Shown: positions 15,564 to 24,157 of the stretch, in pieces
How positions within the stretch are numbered: the stretch's first letter is position 1
Layout of the letters: every line of letters begins with the position of its first letter
Assembly: GCA_026394215.1 (NCBI GenBank)
Contig: JAPKYR010000216.1
Span: forward strand, 1 to 32,042
DNA: 32,042 nucleotides
Direction: 5' to 3'
Source of the DNA: a bacterium
GTDB lineage: Bacteria; JAJVIF01; JAPKYR01
Translations under genes and position numbers: made by a program
Notes under the pieces: generated by a model
What the model saw: the letters and a program-made list of their open reading frames with translations, nothing else
Database searches by the model: none
Told to the model about the DNA's origin: nothing

Positions 15564-16552
15564 TATCCGGCTGTCCCTTCCTCAGTTTTTGAAATCCCCA
15601 GGCCCTTTTTCCATAAATCGAACACAAACGCGTTCCATCGATAATGCGGGAGCCATCTTTCCTTCCGCGATGGCTGCAGCGCGATCCTGATCCCGAAATA
15701 TGCAACCTTCACAAGGCTCCCGATAACGGTACAGAACTGATACCACCACACCATTGGCAATGAATAATGTTTTCGGGTGAATATTTTCGCGCTGTCGTAC
15801 TGAATCAGCCTGCGATGCGACGTCATCTTCTCAAAACTCTGGCCTTCCAGATGCACTATTTTGTAACTCGGCAAAATTGCAATCTTCCAGCCTGCTTTAT
15901 TTATCCGCAAGCACCAGTCCGTTTCCTCGTAATACGCGAAAAATGACTCCTGATCGAACTTGCCAACCTTATCGATGACATCCCTTTTAATGAAAAATGC
16001 CGCTCCGGATACATAATCGACCTCCATCGGCTTTGTCATCGACTTATCCGGTACGACGCCAAGCGCCTTTCGTTGATTGCCAAAAATCCATCCTGGAAGA
16101 AAAGCCGTGGTGAAAATACTCCAAGCAGACGGAAAATATCCGAAACTGGTCGTGGGACTTCCGTCGTCATGTGTAAGCATCGGACCCGCGACCCCAACTC
16201 CGGGATTTTCGAGAAGATATCTGAATATCCCACCGATTGCGCCGGGGGAGACGATTGTGTCCGAATTCAGAAGCCCGATAATTTTTCCCTTCGCGAGTTC
16301 CATCCCCTGATTATTCCCGCCGGTAAATCCGGTGTTAACATTATTTTCGATGAGGGTAAGGTGCGGATCGGACCCGAACCTCTCGCGAATTGCCCCGGCC
16401 GATCCATCTCTGCTTGCGTTATCTATCAATATCAGTTCCCATCGGACATCCGGAGGGTTCGCAAAAATACTATCAAGGCAATTCAGAGTGATTTCCTTCG
16501 TATTCCACGAAAGGACAACAAGGCTGAGATCGATTGCGTCTCCTTCTTTCAT
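15563..16552 (-). CDS. GT2-family glycosyltransferase (WbbL-like)
   Basis: The protein has 329 residues and a GT-A fold. Residues ~8-50 are LSLVVLSWNTKEITLNCLDSI...ELILIDNASRDGS, the UDP/dTDP-sugar-binding start of GT2. ENNVNTGFTGGNNQGM and LLNSDTIV (the DxD region) follow, then YVSGAAFFIKRDVIDKVGKFDQESFFAYYEETDWCLRI, with the E-E-T-D-W acceptor-site motif typical of rhamnosyltransferase-like WbbL proteins. A hydrophobic stretch near 270-290 may sit on the membrane. The ATG follows the phosphatase-like gene by 11 nt with AAGGGA as ribosome binding site. It probably extends the lipid-linked glycan in the cytoplasm; the sugar is unknown. Confidence 0.9.
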   Translation of the reverse strand: MKEGDAIDLSLVVLSWNTKEITLNCLDSIFANPPDVRWELILIDNASRDGSAGAIRERFGSDPHLTLIENNVNTGFTGGNNQGMELAKGKIIGLLNSDTIVSPGAIGGIFRYLLENPGVGVAGPMLTHDDGSPTTSFGYFPSAWSIFTTAFLPGWIFGNQRKALGVVPDKSMTKPMEVDYVSGAAFFIKRDVIDKVGKFDQESFFAYYEETDWCLRINKAGWKIAILPSYKIVHLEGQSFEKMTSHRRLIQYDSAKIFTRKHYSLPMVWWYQFCTVIGSLVKVAYFGIRIALQPSRKERWLPHYRWNAFVFDLWKKGLGISKTEEGTAG

Positions 16553-16563
16553 TTATTTATCCC

Positions 16564-18246
16564 TTAATTAAGGTACCCCAGCCCTTTCAAAAGATCTTCC
16601 ATCTCCTGGGAATCCTCGCATGACGGACCTGTTTGTATTTCGTGGACCTCGAAACTCTCCCTCAGCTCGGGATTCTGCAGGAGGAACCCTGCATTGACCG
16701 CCTCGTCAAATACCTTTCCGTCCATCCCCTTATCCAGTTTCAATCCCCAGCATCGTAGAATTGTCGGCGCAACATTCTCTATTCCCTTCTTTGTCAGGGT
16801 TATTCCCTTTCCGATCATGGGACCCTTAAGGATGAGAATCCCTTCACGACGGTGAAATCCGGCTCTCGGCTGCGACCATGGACCGACCATCGGCGGTTCC
16901 GCATCCTCGCCTATCACCATCGTATATCCTCTCAGCCCGTACATTATATCCGGCGCGCTCTCAAGATATTCGCCGGAATATATTTCCTCCCTTGGCTCGA
17001 CCCAGTCGAACAATGGCTTGTTATCGCCCGGATGATTTATTTTTTTTAACTCGGAAATTAATTCTTCCCTGACCTGGTAATATTCAGCGCCCAACTGAAC
17101 CGTCCCGTACGGCTCGCGTCCGGCAATGTTCAGAAAAATTCCCTGCTCCACGCCTCCGCCAGAATATGCGCGCGTATTTTTCCATTCGATCAGCGAATAC
17201 GGATCGAATCGCGATTCTCCACCTGGTCCTTTTGCACCTTTTCCGCCATTCATCCCAAGCATGGCGCGAAGTGGTTTTTTCACCGATTCGGGCAACACTC
17301 TTCCGATCTTCTTCTTGAATCCACCCTCGACTTCCGGACGGAATTTCAGAAACCCGATCTCGCTCAATAATTTATTTAATTTGAGGATTTCCTTCAATGG
17401 ACCAAAACCATGGTCGCTCATCACTACGATCAGATCTTCGTCGGTCATCGACCCGGCGATATCTCCGACGACTTCATCAACTTTCCTCAAAACCCCCAGC
17501 ATTTTTGTTTTCAGTTCAAGCTCCCATTTATCAAGACCCGAATCACTTTTCGACGGAACCAGTACCTGCCAGAAAAGATGCGACAACCTGTCGGGAGCGA
17601 CTAGCACGAAAAATGTCAGGTCTGTCGGATATTTCCCCATCAGATACCGTACAGCCTTCCCCCCGGCTTCAGTCGCACGACTTACCTGATCCACAAATTC
17701 ACCGCACTTTACCGGGTCCTTCACATCCGGGCTTACCCCGCGAAGGAGATCGACGTCCGAGATATAATCCCCTGTCTCGCGGATAATTTCATCTACCAGG
17801 CCTTTCGGATAACCGATCTCGTCGCGCGCCGGAGGTACCGGCATTCCGCCGATCATATAACCATCGACTTTTACGGGCGGAAAAGTCAGGGGGAGATTAA
17901 TCAGCCCTGTTTTTTTCCCCTGCGCGTTCGCGATCTCCCACAATTTCGGACCGCCGATGCTTCCCGATGTAACCCATTCGCGATCCGTCGACTCGGACCC
18001 CATCCGGCGTCGGAAGTCATATACGCCATGGCGCCCCGGAGTCCGCCCGGTGTAAAAACTCGACCATGCCGATGCCGTAACCGGGGGGATCGTGCTTTCA
18101 AGAATTCCTTTCGCACCCGAATTAATAAGACCTTCAAGATTGGGAAGGTCTCCGGACTTGATCAACGGCTCAAGAAGGTCCCACGTAGCCCCATCGAGCC
18201 CGATTATCAGAACGCGGGATGCAGGTTTAGTATTGCAGGAAACCAT
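16564..18246 (-). CDS. Alkaline phosphatase superfamily phosphodiesterase-like hydrolase
   Basis: The protein has 560 residues of the type I phosphodiesterase / nucleotide pyrophosphatase branch. Metal and nucleophile motifs are present: LIIGLDGATWD (Asp18), PPVTASAW with Thr57 as nucleophile, APDRLSHLFW (Asp219, His223) and VMSDHGFG (Asp278, His279). A C-terminal metal-binding His is likely in the GFHRREGILI segment. No clear signal peptide or membrane helix is seen, which is unusual if the substrate is extracellular. Relatives frequently sit in polysaccharide or glycoconjugate loci, where they may act on phospho-linked head groups. The 5' end overlaps the flippase gene by 40 nt; no better internal start exists before the first motif. 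Confidence 0.85.
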   Translation of the reverse strand: MVSCNTKPASRVLIIGLDGATWDLLEPLIKSGDLPNLEGLINSGAKGILESTIPPVTASAWSSFYTGRTPGRHGVYDFRRRMGSESTDREWVTSGSIGGPKLWEIANAQGKKTGLINLPLTFPPVKVDGYMIGGMPVPPARDEIGYPKGLVDEIIRETGDYISDVDLLRGVSPDVKDPVKCGEFVDQVSRATEAGGKAVRYLMGKYPTDLTFFVLVAPDRLSHLFWQVLVPSKSDSGLDKWELELKTKMLGVLRKVDEVVGDIAGSMTDEDLIVVMSDHGFGPLKEILKLNKLLSEIGFLKFRPEVEGGFKKKIGRVLPESVKKPLRAMLGMNGGKGAKGPGGESRFDPYSLIEWKNTRAYSGGGVEQGIFLNIAGREPYGTVQLGAEYYQVREELISELKKINHPGDNKPLFDWVEPREEIYSGEYLESAPDIMYGLRGYTMVIGEDAEPPMVGPWSQPRAGFHRREGILILKGPMIGKGITLTKKGIENVAPTILRCWGLKLDKGMDGKVFDEAVNAGFLLQNPELRESFEVHEIQTGPSCEDSQEMEDLLKGLGYLN

Positions 18247-19721
18247 ACTGTCGAACCCGGTTTAATTACCTCACGGACGATCACCCATTCGGCAGGTGAA
18301 ATCACCTTGAGAATGAGGACCAGTACCGGGAATCCAATGACAATAAGGGCAACACCAAACTGCCAGTGGATTCTGTACAGGTGTTCCGCCAGCAAGTCGA
18401 TTATGATACCACAGAGGGTGGGAAGTAAGAAAAGATTCATGACATTAAGGGGACGCCCGATCCTCTCAAGGAGCCAGAATCCATAAATGAGAATGGTCAA
18501 TTCACAGGCAATTGACGCATACCCGGCTCCAATCACCCCATATCCCTTGATGAGGATAATCTCCAGAATAGCAAGCACGATGACGCCGGCGAGGACCGTC
18601 CGGAATTCAAATTCAGGTTTTTTAAGCGCGACAAAAAGGCTTCTTAAAACCTGCGACGGGAACGAAAGCGCTACCGACCATCCTATCAGGGGATATATTT
18701 GCAGCGCCAGTGCGTAGGTTTGTTTAAAAGATGGGTCTAGCGACGTTACAAGCGGCAGGACCTCGTTTCTTGCGACCACGAGCAGTATTATCAACGGCAG
18801 CGCCACTATATACAGGAATTTCATAAGCGAGGTCGAGTAGTTTTGAAAAATATCATTTTCCTCTTCCGCTTTCCTTGCGAGGGTTGGGAAAATCGCCGGG
18901 CGTACGCTTAGGGGGATAAATTTAAGCTGTATCAATAGCTGGCTTGGCGATGAAAACTGCGTGATATAATTCTGACCGGCAAGGCTTTTTATGAAAAACG
19001 GGTGCATGCGATCCTGCAAAGTGCGAAGAAGCGTCCCGTATCCAAGTCCAAGCGATTCCTTGAATAATAACCACGCTTCCAGAAAGTCCAAATGGTACTT
19101 TGGTTTTACGACGAATGCTGTCAAAACGATATTTACAACTATTACATAAATGAAATTCGATACAAACAGCCATGTAAAAAACATCGATAATGGCCATGCC
19201 TGTTTCGAACCTACTATATATACAACCGCGCTGACGATCGCCTGTAAAACCAGCAAGATGGCTTCGATCCACAACTTTTCGTATGCCTTGAACCCCGCAC
19301 CTGCCGACGATGCTGAATAACCGACAATATAAGTTCCGGTCATCGCAATCGACGATATTATAAATTCTCCCTTAAGACCTTCCCCAGCCAGGGAATAATG
19401 CGCGTATATATACGTAACAGGCACGCAGATAATCATTAATATCAGGCCGAGTAAAAAACTCGCGAGGTAGCATGTTCCCAGATGATACGGACCATTTTTT
19501 AAATCGGTAGCTATCTTCCGTATCGCGACCGATACCATCCCGTCCTGAAAATTCATCGCGATAAGCGCCGCGAATGCGGTAATGAGGTAGTAAATGCTTT
19601 CCAGCCCGGCATCGAGAAACTGGAGAAGATAAATCGACCCGATAAACAGCACGAATTTGGCGATTATATTCGCCAGAAGCATGCTGAGCGCATTGAAAGC
19701 AAGGAGCCTTGCGCGGGTCAT
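18207..19721 (-). CDS. Wzx-type polysaccharide flippase
   Basis: The protein has 504 residues with about 12-14 hydrophobic helices and a pattern typical of the MVF/MOP polysaccharide transporter superfamily. The N-terminal amphipathic ARLLAFNALSMLLANIIAKFVLFIGSIYLLQFL, the helix with QDGMVSVAIRKIA and the later FIPLSVRPAIFPTLARKA are family-like. It would flip undecaprenyl-linked repeat units from the cytoplasmic to the periplasmic leaflet. Its ATG directly follows the stop of the ligase/polymerase gene, with no gap. The adjacent order (Wzz, Wzy-like, Wzx, transferases) supports the assignment; substrate specificity is unknown. Confidence 0.9.
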   Translation of the reverse strand: MTRARLLAFNALSMLLANIIAKFVLFIGSIYLLQFLDAGLESIYYLITAFAALIAMNFQDGMVSVAIRKIATDLKNGPYHLGTCYLASFLLGLILMIICVPVTYIYAHYSLAGEGLKGEFIISSIAMTGTYIVGYSASSAGAGFKAYEKLWIEAILLVLQAIVSAVVYIVGSKQAWPLSMFFTWLFVSNFIYVIVVNIVLTAFVVKPKYHLDFLEAWLLFKESLGLGYGTLLRTLQDRMHPFFIKSLAGQNYITQFSSPSQLLIQLKFIPLSVRPAIFPTLARKAEEENDIFQNYSTSLMKFLYIVALPLIILLVVARNEVLPLVTSLDPSFKQTYALALQIYPLIGWSVALSFPSQVLRSLFVALKKPEFEFRTVLAGVIVLAILEIILIKGYGVIGAGYASIACELTILIYGFWLLERIGRPLNVMNLFLLPTLCGIIIDLLAEHLYRIHWQFGVALIVIGFPVLVLILKVISPAEWVIVREVIKPGSTVWFPAILNLHPAF

Positions 19722-21266
19722 TTAAACTTCAGCCTCTTCAGTAATGGAACTTTGGGGGATTTCGGAATGTTCGGGCGGAGGAAGAGCATCTCTGGGTACG
19801 CCCTGGTATCTAAGAACAATCATGACAAGGCCGAACAGTAATAATGTCAGGGCATACGCCCCCTGCGACCGTATAAGCATATTGTTCGTGTGGATGACAG
19901 GGAGCATGGCGATCATCGCGGACAGGGTCCCTATCACCCATCCCCTGTCTGCCGGGTACATTTTCCTTTTCAGAAGAGACCCGCAGACAGCGTATATGCC
20001 TCCGAAAAATACGATGATCACCCCCAGCCCCAGGATGCCAAGTTTATACCAGAACCATATATAGGCGGAATGAAGGTACAACTCCACTCTCGCGAAATCT
20101 TCCGTATTGAAATTCTTTACGACTAATTTCCCCGGACCATAACCGATAATCGGGCGATCCATGATCTCGTCCCACGCGGTTTCGGTCTCAAGTTCGCGGA
20201 ACTGGATGCTTGAATCGACTCCGCCCACCATCCCGAACATCCTCATCACTCTTACAGCAAGCGCGACTGTCACGGTTGTCCTTACAACCGGAACTGCGAC
20301 GCATCCCAGCGCCAGTATGAGGAATAACGATCCTATAAAAACAAGTAAGCTTCTTCCCCATTTACGACGCAGGACTTTATCTATAAGGAATGTCGCGATG
20401 ACCAGCGCAATGAATGTCCCGCCAATTGCTCCCCTGAACAAGGAAATAAAGACCCTTGCCAGGCTTGCCACAAATCCGAACTGATAAAACCTTTTCCTGG
20501 CAAGCCCAAGGTTGTCGTCGTGAATCAGAATCATCCCGAGAAGGGGAGCCAGAAAAAAATTAAAATCGTAGGGGCCGCTACCGTACCGGATCGATTCGAT
20601 TCCCACATATCCGTTACGGAATGTGTTAAAAATTATGTTGTAGCCCCATAGCGGGATAAGAATTATCGTATTGAAGAATAGAAACCAGTCCAGGTAAAAA
20701 TACCTCGACTCATTCGTCTTCCCTGGCTGATAGAAAACCCTCGCGAGCACCACAATCCCGGCGTATAAAAGCAGCGGGATGATATCGTAGAAAAAATTAC
20801 TGAGTAAGTTTCCATAAATCAGAGAGATAGGAAGATACGTCAACGCCATCAGAAGAGGCATCAACAGGATCCATTCGAGCGCCGAAAGAGGTCTTAATTT
20901 CCGATTGCTGACCATCTCGCGAGCGATATAAGAAAGCAGAAAAATCACGTATAAAATCAGAACCCCCCCTCCGAACCACTGGGTTTGAATTAAAGACGGG
21001 ATCCCGGTCAGTTCATACTCTCTCGCCGCATCCGCGAGCGCATTCAGCGACCCGATAGTGCTCTCAGTGAAGAGGAGGACCATCACTCCGATAAGCCCGT
21101 ATCGCGGACGGAAAAACGCAAGTGCGAAAATACCGATTCCCGCAACTACGCCTCCGGCATATCCAAGATTTTTGAAATTGGTGACAAGATAGAAAACGCT
21201 GAAAACAGCGATAACGAGGAGTATCTCAATCAGGTAGAGACGTCTGCGGATAACGGGGGCTGTCAC
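19722..21266 (-). CDS. O-antigen ligase / Wzy polymerase-like membrane protein
   Basis: The protein has 514 residues and starts at GTG 21266. At least ten membrane helices are visible, with a short C-terminal Pro/Glu-rich tail. Near residues 360-410 the WaaL/Wzy signature region is clear: a periplasmic loop with RELETETAWDEIMDRPIIGYGPGKL, then LHSAYIWFWYKLGILGLGVII. This G-Y-G-P-G ... H-S-x-Y-x-x-x-x-x-x-x-G-x-x-G pattern is shared by ligases and polymerases, so the two cannot be separated from sequence. Between a Wzz-like gene and a flippase, a polymerase role is the simpler reading. It lies 6 nt after the Wzz stop. Confidence 0.85.
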   Translation of the reverse strand: MTAPVIRRRLYLIEILLVIAVFSVFYLVTNFKNLGYAGGVVAGIGIFALAFFRPRYGLIGVMVLLFTESTIGSLNALADAAREYELTGIPSLIQTQWFGGGVLILYVIFLLSYIAREMVSNRKLRPLSALEWILLMPLLMALTYLPISLIYGNLLSNFFYDIIPLLLYAGIVVLARVFYQPGKTNESRYFYLDWFLFFNTIILIPLWGYNIIFNTFRNGYVGIESIRYGSGPYDFNFFLAPLLGMILIHDDNLGLARKRFYQFGFVASLARVFISLFRGAIGGTFIALVIATFLIDKVLRRKWGRSLLVFIGSLFLILALGCVAVPVVRTTVTVALAVRVMRMFGMVGGVDSSIQFRELETETAWDEIMDRPIIGYGPGKLVVKNFNTEDFARVELYLHSAYIWFWYKLGILGLGVIIVFFGGIYAVCGSLLKRKMYPADRGWVIGTLSAMIAMLPVIHTNNMLIRSQGAYALTLLLFGLVMIVLRYQGVPRDALPPPEHSEIPQSSITEEAEV

Positions 21267-21272
21267 CGCTAT

Positions 21273-22697
21273 TCACGCTCCATTTCCGGCCCGTTTCTGA
21301 AATTGGCTGTCCTTCTTCAGGAACACTACCGCGATCCCGAACCAGAAAGCGACCAGGAATGTTCCGAAGGTTACTACGAGCTTCCGTGGCCGGACAGGCT
21401 TTGTCGGCACAAGGGCGGAATCCAGAATCGAAAATGGCTCTTCATTTCGAAGTTCCTGGATTTTTGCCTGCTCAAGCTCCTGTGTTATTACCAGGTAAAT
21501 CGCTTCCTGCACGCTGCGGTCTCTTTCCATTTCGACAAGCTGACGCTCGTCCGGCGGAAAACTCTCAAGCCTTGAATCCAAGTCCGCCAGAATCCCCTTT
21601 GCGACATTCTCCTGTGCCTGGTATGCCGATGTTTCCACCAACAGATTTGCTATTGAGGCGTCATAATAATCGGAGAATTCGCGGTATAGTTCACGCCGCA
21701 CACTGTCTATTTGTGAATCCAGCAATATAACTTCAGGATTATTCGCGGTCGCCCAGAGCAGCGTCTGCTGACGGGTGAGTTCAAGATCGCTAAGCTGTCC
21801 CCTTAGAGCCGCGATAGCCGTGTCCCCTAACGCTTCGATTGCCGGGGCCGGCGGATTGGCTTCCGGATTTTCACCTGCAGCAAGCCAATCGTAATAACCC
21901 TTCATATCCATCCCTGCCGCTTCCATTCCTCTGGCCATACTCAGGCTACCCTGATAATCGATCTCACTTTGCGCGACTATGGATTCAACTTCCGAATACG
22001 ACGAGATCAACTGCTTGGCCTGTTCCTCGACTGCGAGGATTCCGGTCTCCTCTTTGAACTGCTCGATCTGAGACTCAACATTATGGAGGGTATCCTCTAC
22101 CTCAACCTGCCGGGCTTCAAGAAACGTAACTAAATCGGATTGGGTATTCCGGTTCAGTTCATTAAGGAATGCCAATGTCTGCTCGACATACGCGTTCGAT
22201 ATTTCTGCAGCCAGCGCCGGGTCGGTATGAAGGTAGCTCACCATCGCGACGCCGCGGTTCGCATCATATACTCCGATACGTTTCTGCATCAACTCGGCGA
22301 CTTTCTCAGTCCGCTCTTCTTCAGTCAAATCCCTCCCCCTCATTATTTCCGGATAAGTCTCGGCAAGATCGATCCCTTTCTCATCCTTAATGTAATTGTA
22401 AACGCGCACGGCAATTGTACGGCTTTCAAGGATCGCGACATGGTTGTAGACTGCCGAGGACGAATCTAGAAGCCTGCTCATCCCAACAAAAGACATATCC
22501 ATCTCGCTTAAACTTCTGCGCATGAATGACGAAGCGGCCTGAAGCGGGAAAATAAGCTTGGTCGTACCTTCGTATACCGGCTTCAGAATAAAAAAGACGA
22601 GGACAACAGCTACCAGCGTCGGAATCAACGTGATGGCGGCCAGCAGAATCCAATGTCGTCGTATGACTGTAAAATAGCTCTGGACAGGTGCTTCCAT
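21273..22697 (-). CDS. Wzz/GumC-type polysaccharide chain-length determinant
   Basis: The protein has 474 residues from ATG 22697. A longer frame starting with TTG at 22769 is rejected because the promoter at 22741-22769 would lie inside it. The architecture is textbook Wzz: an N-terminal TM (RHWILLAAITLIPTLVAVVLVFFIL, ~13-37), a VYEGTTKLIF strand, HTDPALAAEISNAYVEQTLAFL, a long periplasmic coiled coil (~180-420), a FSILDSALVPTKPVRPRKLVV Pro-rich segment, and a second TM (VTFGTFLVAFWFGIAVVFL) with a short basic tail. No cytoplasmic BY-kinase domain is attached. It is the first gene of the polysaccharide block and would set modal chain length with the Wzy-like protein. No strong Shine-Dalgarno sequence is seen. 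Confidence 0.88.
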   Translation of the reverse strand: MEAPVQSYFTVIRRHWILLAAITLIPTLVAVVLVFFILKPVYEGTTKLIFPLQAASSFMRRSLSEMDMSFVGMSRLLDSSSAVYNHVAILESRTIAVRVYNYIKDEKGIDLAETYPEIMRGRDLTEEERTEKVAELMQKRIGVYDANRGVAMVSYLHTDPALAAEISNAYVEQTLAFLNELNRNTQSDLVTFLEARQVEVEDTLHNVESQIEQFKEETGILAVEEQAKQLISSYSEVESIVAQSEIDYQGSLSMARGMEAAGMDMKGYYDWLAAGENPEANPPAPAIEALGDTAIAALRGQLSDLELTRQQTLLWATANNPEVILLDSQIDSVRRELYREFSDYYDASIANLLVETSAYQAQENVAKGILADLDSRLESFPPDERQLVEMERDRSVQEAIYLVITQELEQAKIQELRNEEPFSILDSALVPTKPVRPRKLVVTFGTFLVAFWFGIAVVFLKKDSQFQKRAGNGA

Positions 22698-22740
22698 AAT
22701 TCTGAACCGTTTCAATGGTGCGGTCTGAACGGCGCATTGG

Positions 22741-22769
22741 ATTATAAAACCGACTGAAATCAAAGTCAA
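22741..22769 (-). promoter_or_regulatory. Near-consensus sigma-70 promoter of the polysaccharide operon
   Basis: On the minus strand TTGACT (22764-22769), a 17-nt spacer and TATAAT (22741-22746) form a near-perfect housekeeping promoter. The predicted transcription start near 22733-22735 gives a leader of about 37 nt before ATG 22697. It could drive the whole head-to-tail run down to argS. Confidence 0.75.
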
Positions 22770-22898
22770 AACTTTATCGAAGTTTATTCATCGGCATGGG
22801 ACACGATTTGATCCGATTAAGGGATATTAATTGCGGGGGGACGTTATCCGGTAACCTGCGATCGGTTAAGAATACTTGATATTGTATGTCTAATATAG

Positions 22899-22926
22899 TT
22901 GACCGATTCCGGTACCTTGTGATAGC
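22899..22926 (+). promoter_or_regulatory. Possible promoter of FN3 lipoprotein gene
   Basis: TTGACC (22899-22904), a 16-nt spacer and TGtGATAGC (-10 at 22921-22926, extended TG) precede the lipoprotein start by about 50 nt. The -10 match is poor and other AT-rich hexamers lie nearby. It is divergent from the polysaccharide promoter. Confidence 0.3.
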
Positions 22927-22938
22927 CTGTTAGTATCA

Positions 22939-22977
22939 GCCCGCTAAAAAATAGATGGCGGGCAAGCGGAGGTCCTT
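22939..22977 (+). promoter_or_regulatory. Structured leader with competing stems over the RBS
   Basis: GCCCGC (22939-22944) can pair with GCGGGC (22958-22963). Alternatively CCGCT (22941-22945) can pair with AGCGG (22965-22969), which overlaps the GGAGG Shine-Dalgarno sequence (22968-22972). The two pairings are mutually exclusive, so the ribosome binding site could be masked or free. The loop carries AAAATAGATGG (22948-22958), which also occurs in the leader of the lipoprotein gene at 27168-27950. Confidence 0.4.
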
Positions 22978-24048
22978 ATGCGAGTCCAGAATATACTCCT
23001 TGTTCTTGCCATTTCTTTAATAGCAATAGTTTCCTGTAATGGCGGGAGCGACGTAAACCCAGCAGCGCCGACCTATCCCAGCGGAAAACCGTCGGGATTG
23101 GACTTCACGGTAGGAAGTCACTCAGCCACAATAACGTGGAACGCTGTTCCCGGCGCGACGGGATATTACATCTACATCTCCAAAAATGGAGCGGCATTCC
23201 AACGCTATGACAGCGGATTAATAATTACCACCAGTTTCCAGGTTTTCGATCTGGTTAACGGCCAGACATATTATTTCGGGGTTTCCGCTGTCGGTTCCAA
23301 CGGCTGGGAATCGTCTATCGCTTACATCGGTGGAGCACCCGCAGCGGTAGCCGTCATTCCGGTATTTTCAGGAACGGGACCCAATCCTGATGAAGGCCCG
23401 CCTGAACCACTGCAAAATGTCCAGGGCGAACCCAAAGACTCTTATGTCGTCTTCCATTGGGAACCAAGCCCGAGCGGCGATGTGGTCGGCTACAGAATCT
23501 ACAGAACATTCGAGGGACTCCCGGATTGGACCATCATCCGCGATAACTACCAGGATCTTTCGTTCAGCGATTCCGACCTGACAAACGAGATCGATTACTC
23601 TTACTACGTAACTGCTATGGATTCGGAAAACCTTGAGAGCGTAGCTTCAAACCAAATCACATTGACTCCCAAAGATTTCATACCGGATGTTGTTACAGGC
23701 CTGATCTCGGTAACTAACCCGGGAAGAATTGTCCTGGAATGGGATAAGGGAGTTGAAACCGACCTGTTCGGGTATTCAATCGAAAGAGTCGAAGGGTTTG
23801 TACCGTTGACTGGCGGCGAAATTGTTATCAGGTACATCATTCCGATGCCGACCAGTTCCGATCCTGAATTTCCGAACTATGCCGTCCCTGGCCTTATCGG
23901 AGCTTACCAGGATCTCCCAAGGGAGAAGATCGTGCTCACAGATGCGGCGGTCGAGGTCGGCAAGGCTTACATCTACCGGATTGCCGCGATTGATTTGTCC
24001 GGGCAGGAAGGACCCTCTGCCAGCACTACAACACAACCGGTCTATTAA
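22978..24048 (+). CDS. Fibronectin type III-repeat lipoprotein
   Basis: The protein has 356 residues. A lipoprotein signal occupies residues 1-20 with lipobox A-I-V-S-C (Cys20). At least three FN3-type beta-sandwich repeats follow: ~37-125 (SATITWNAVPGATGYYIYIS...TYYFGVSAVG), ~145-235 (VVFHWEPSPSGDVVGYRIYRT...YSYYVTAMD) and ~243-350 (IVLEWDKGVETDLFGYSIERV...YIYRIAAIDLSG). Each has the FN3 Trp and Tyr core positions. No catalytic domain is seen, so it is probably a surface or periplasmic binding or scaffold lipoprotein. GGAGG gives a strong ribosome binding site at 22968-22972. It is monocistronic: its own terminator follows at 24073. Confidence 0.88.
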   Translation: MRVQNILLVLAISLIAIVSCNGGSDVNPAAPTYPSGKPSGLDFTVGSHSATITWNAVPGATGYYIYISKNGAAFQRYDSGLIITTSFQVFDLVNGQTYYFGVSAVGSNGWESSIAYIGGAPAAVAVIPVFSGTGPNPDEGPPEPLQNVQGEPKDSYVVFHWEPSPSGDVVGYRIYRTFEGLPDWTIIRDNYQDLSFSDSDLTNEIDYSYYVTAMDSENLESVASNQITLTPKDFIPDVVTGLISVTNPGRIVLEWDKGVETDLFGYSIERVEGFVPLTGGEIVIRYIIPMPTSSDPEFPNYAVPGLIGAYQDLPREKIVLTDAAVEVGKAYIYRIAAIDLSGQEGPSASTTTQPVY

Positions 24049-24072
24049 GTAATAATTATTTAAAAAAATCAG

Positions 24073-24096
24073 GGGCGCTGCAAGGCGCCCTTTTTT
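24073..24096 (+). terminator. Rho-independent terminator after FN3 lipoprotein
   Basis: GGGCGC (24073-24078) pairs with GCGCCC (24085-24090) around a 6-nt loop and is followed by TTTTTT (24091-24096). It lies 24 nt beyond the stop codon. Confidence 0.92.
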
Positions 24097-24119
24097 CTTT
24101 ATCCATACTGTTAACCCTG

Positions 24120-24147
24120 TTTACATCCTGCCCGCTTCGCGTATAAT
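24120..24147 (+). promoter_or_regulatory. Promoter abutting the start codon of the membrane protein gene
   Basis: TTTACA (24120-24125) and TATAAT (24142-24147) are 16 nt apart. The -10 box ends 10 nt before ATG 24158, so transcription would begin about 2-5 nt from the start codon. There is no room for a Shine-Dalgarno sequence, which implies a leaderless or nearly leaderless mRNA. Confidence 0.7.
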
Positions 24148-24157
24148 TACATTTTCC

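Noticed and set aside
22698-22769. N-terminal extension of the Wzz protein from TTG 22769
   Set aside because: The near-consensus promoter (22741-22769) lies inside the extension. ATG 22697 is followed at the usual distance by the first membrane helix.
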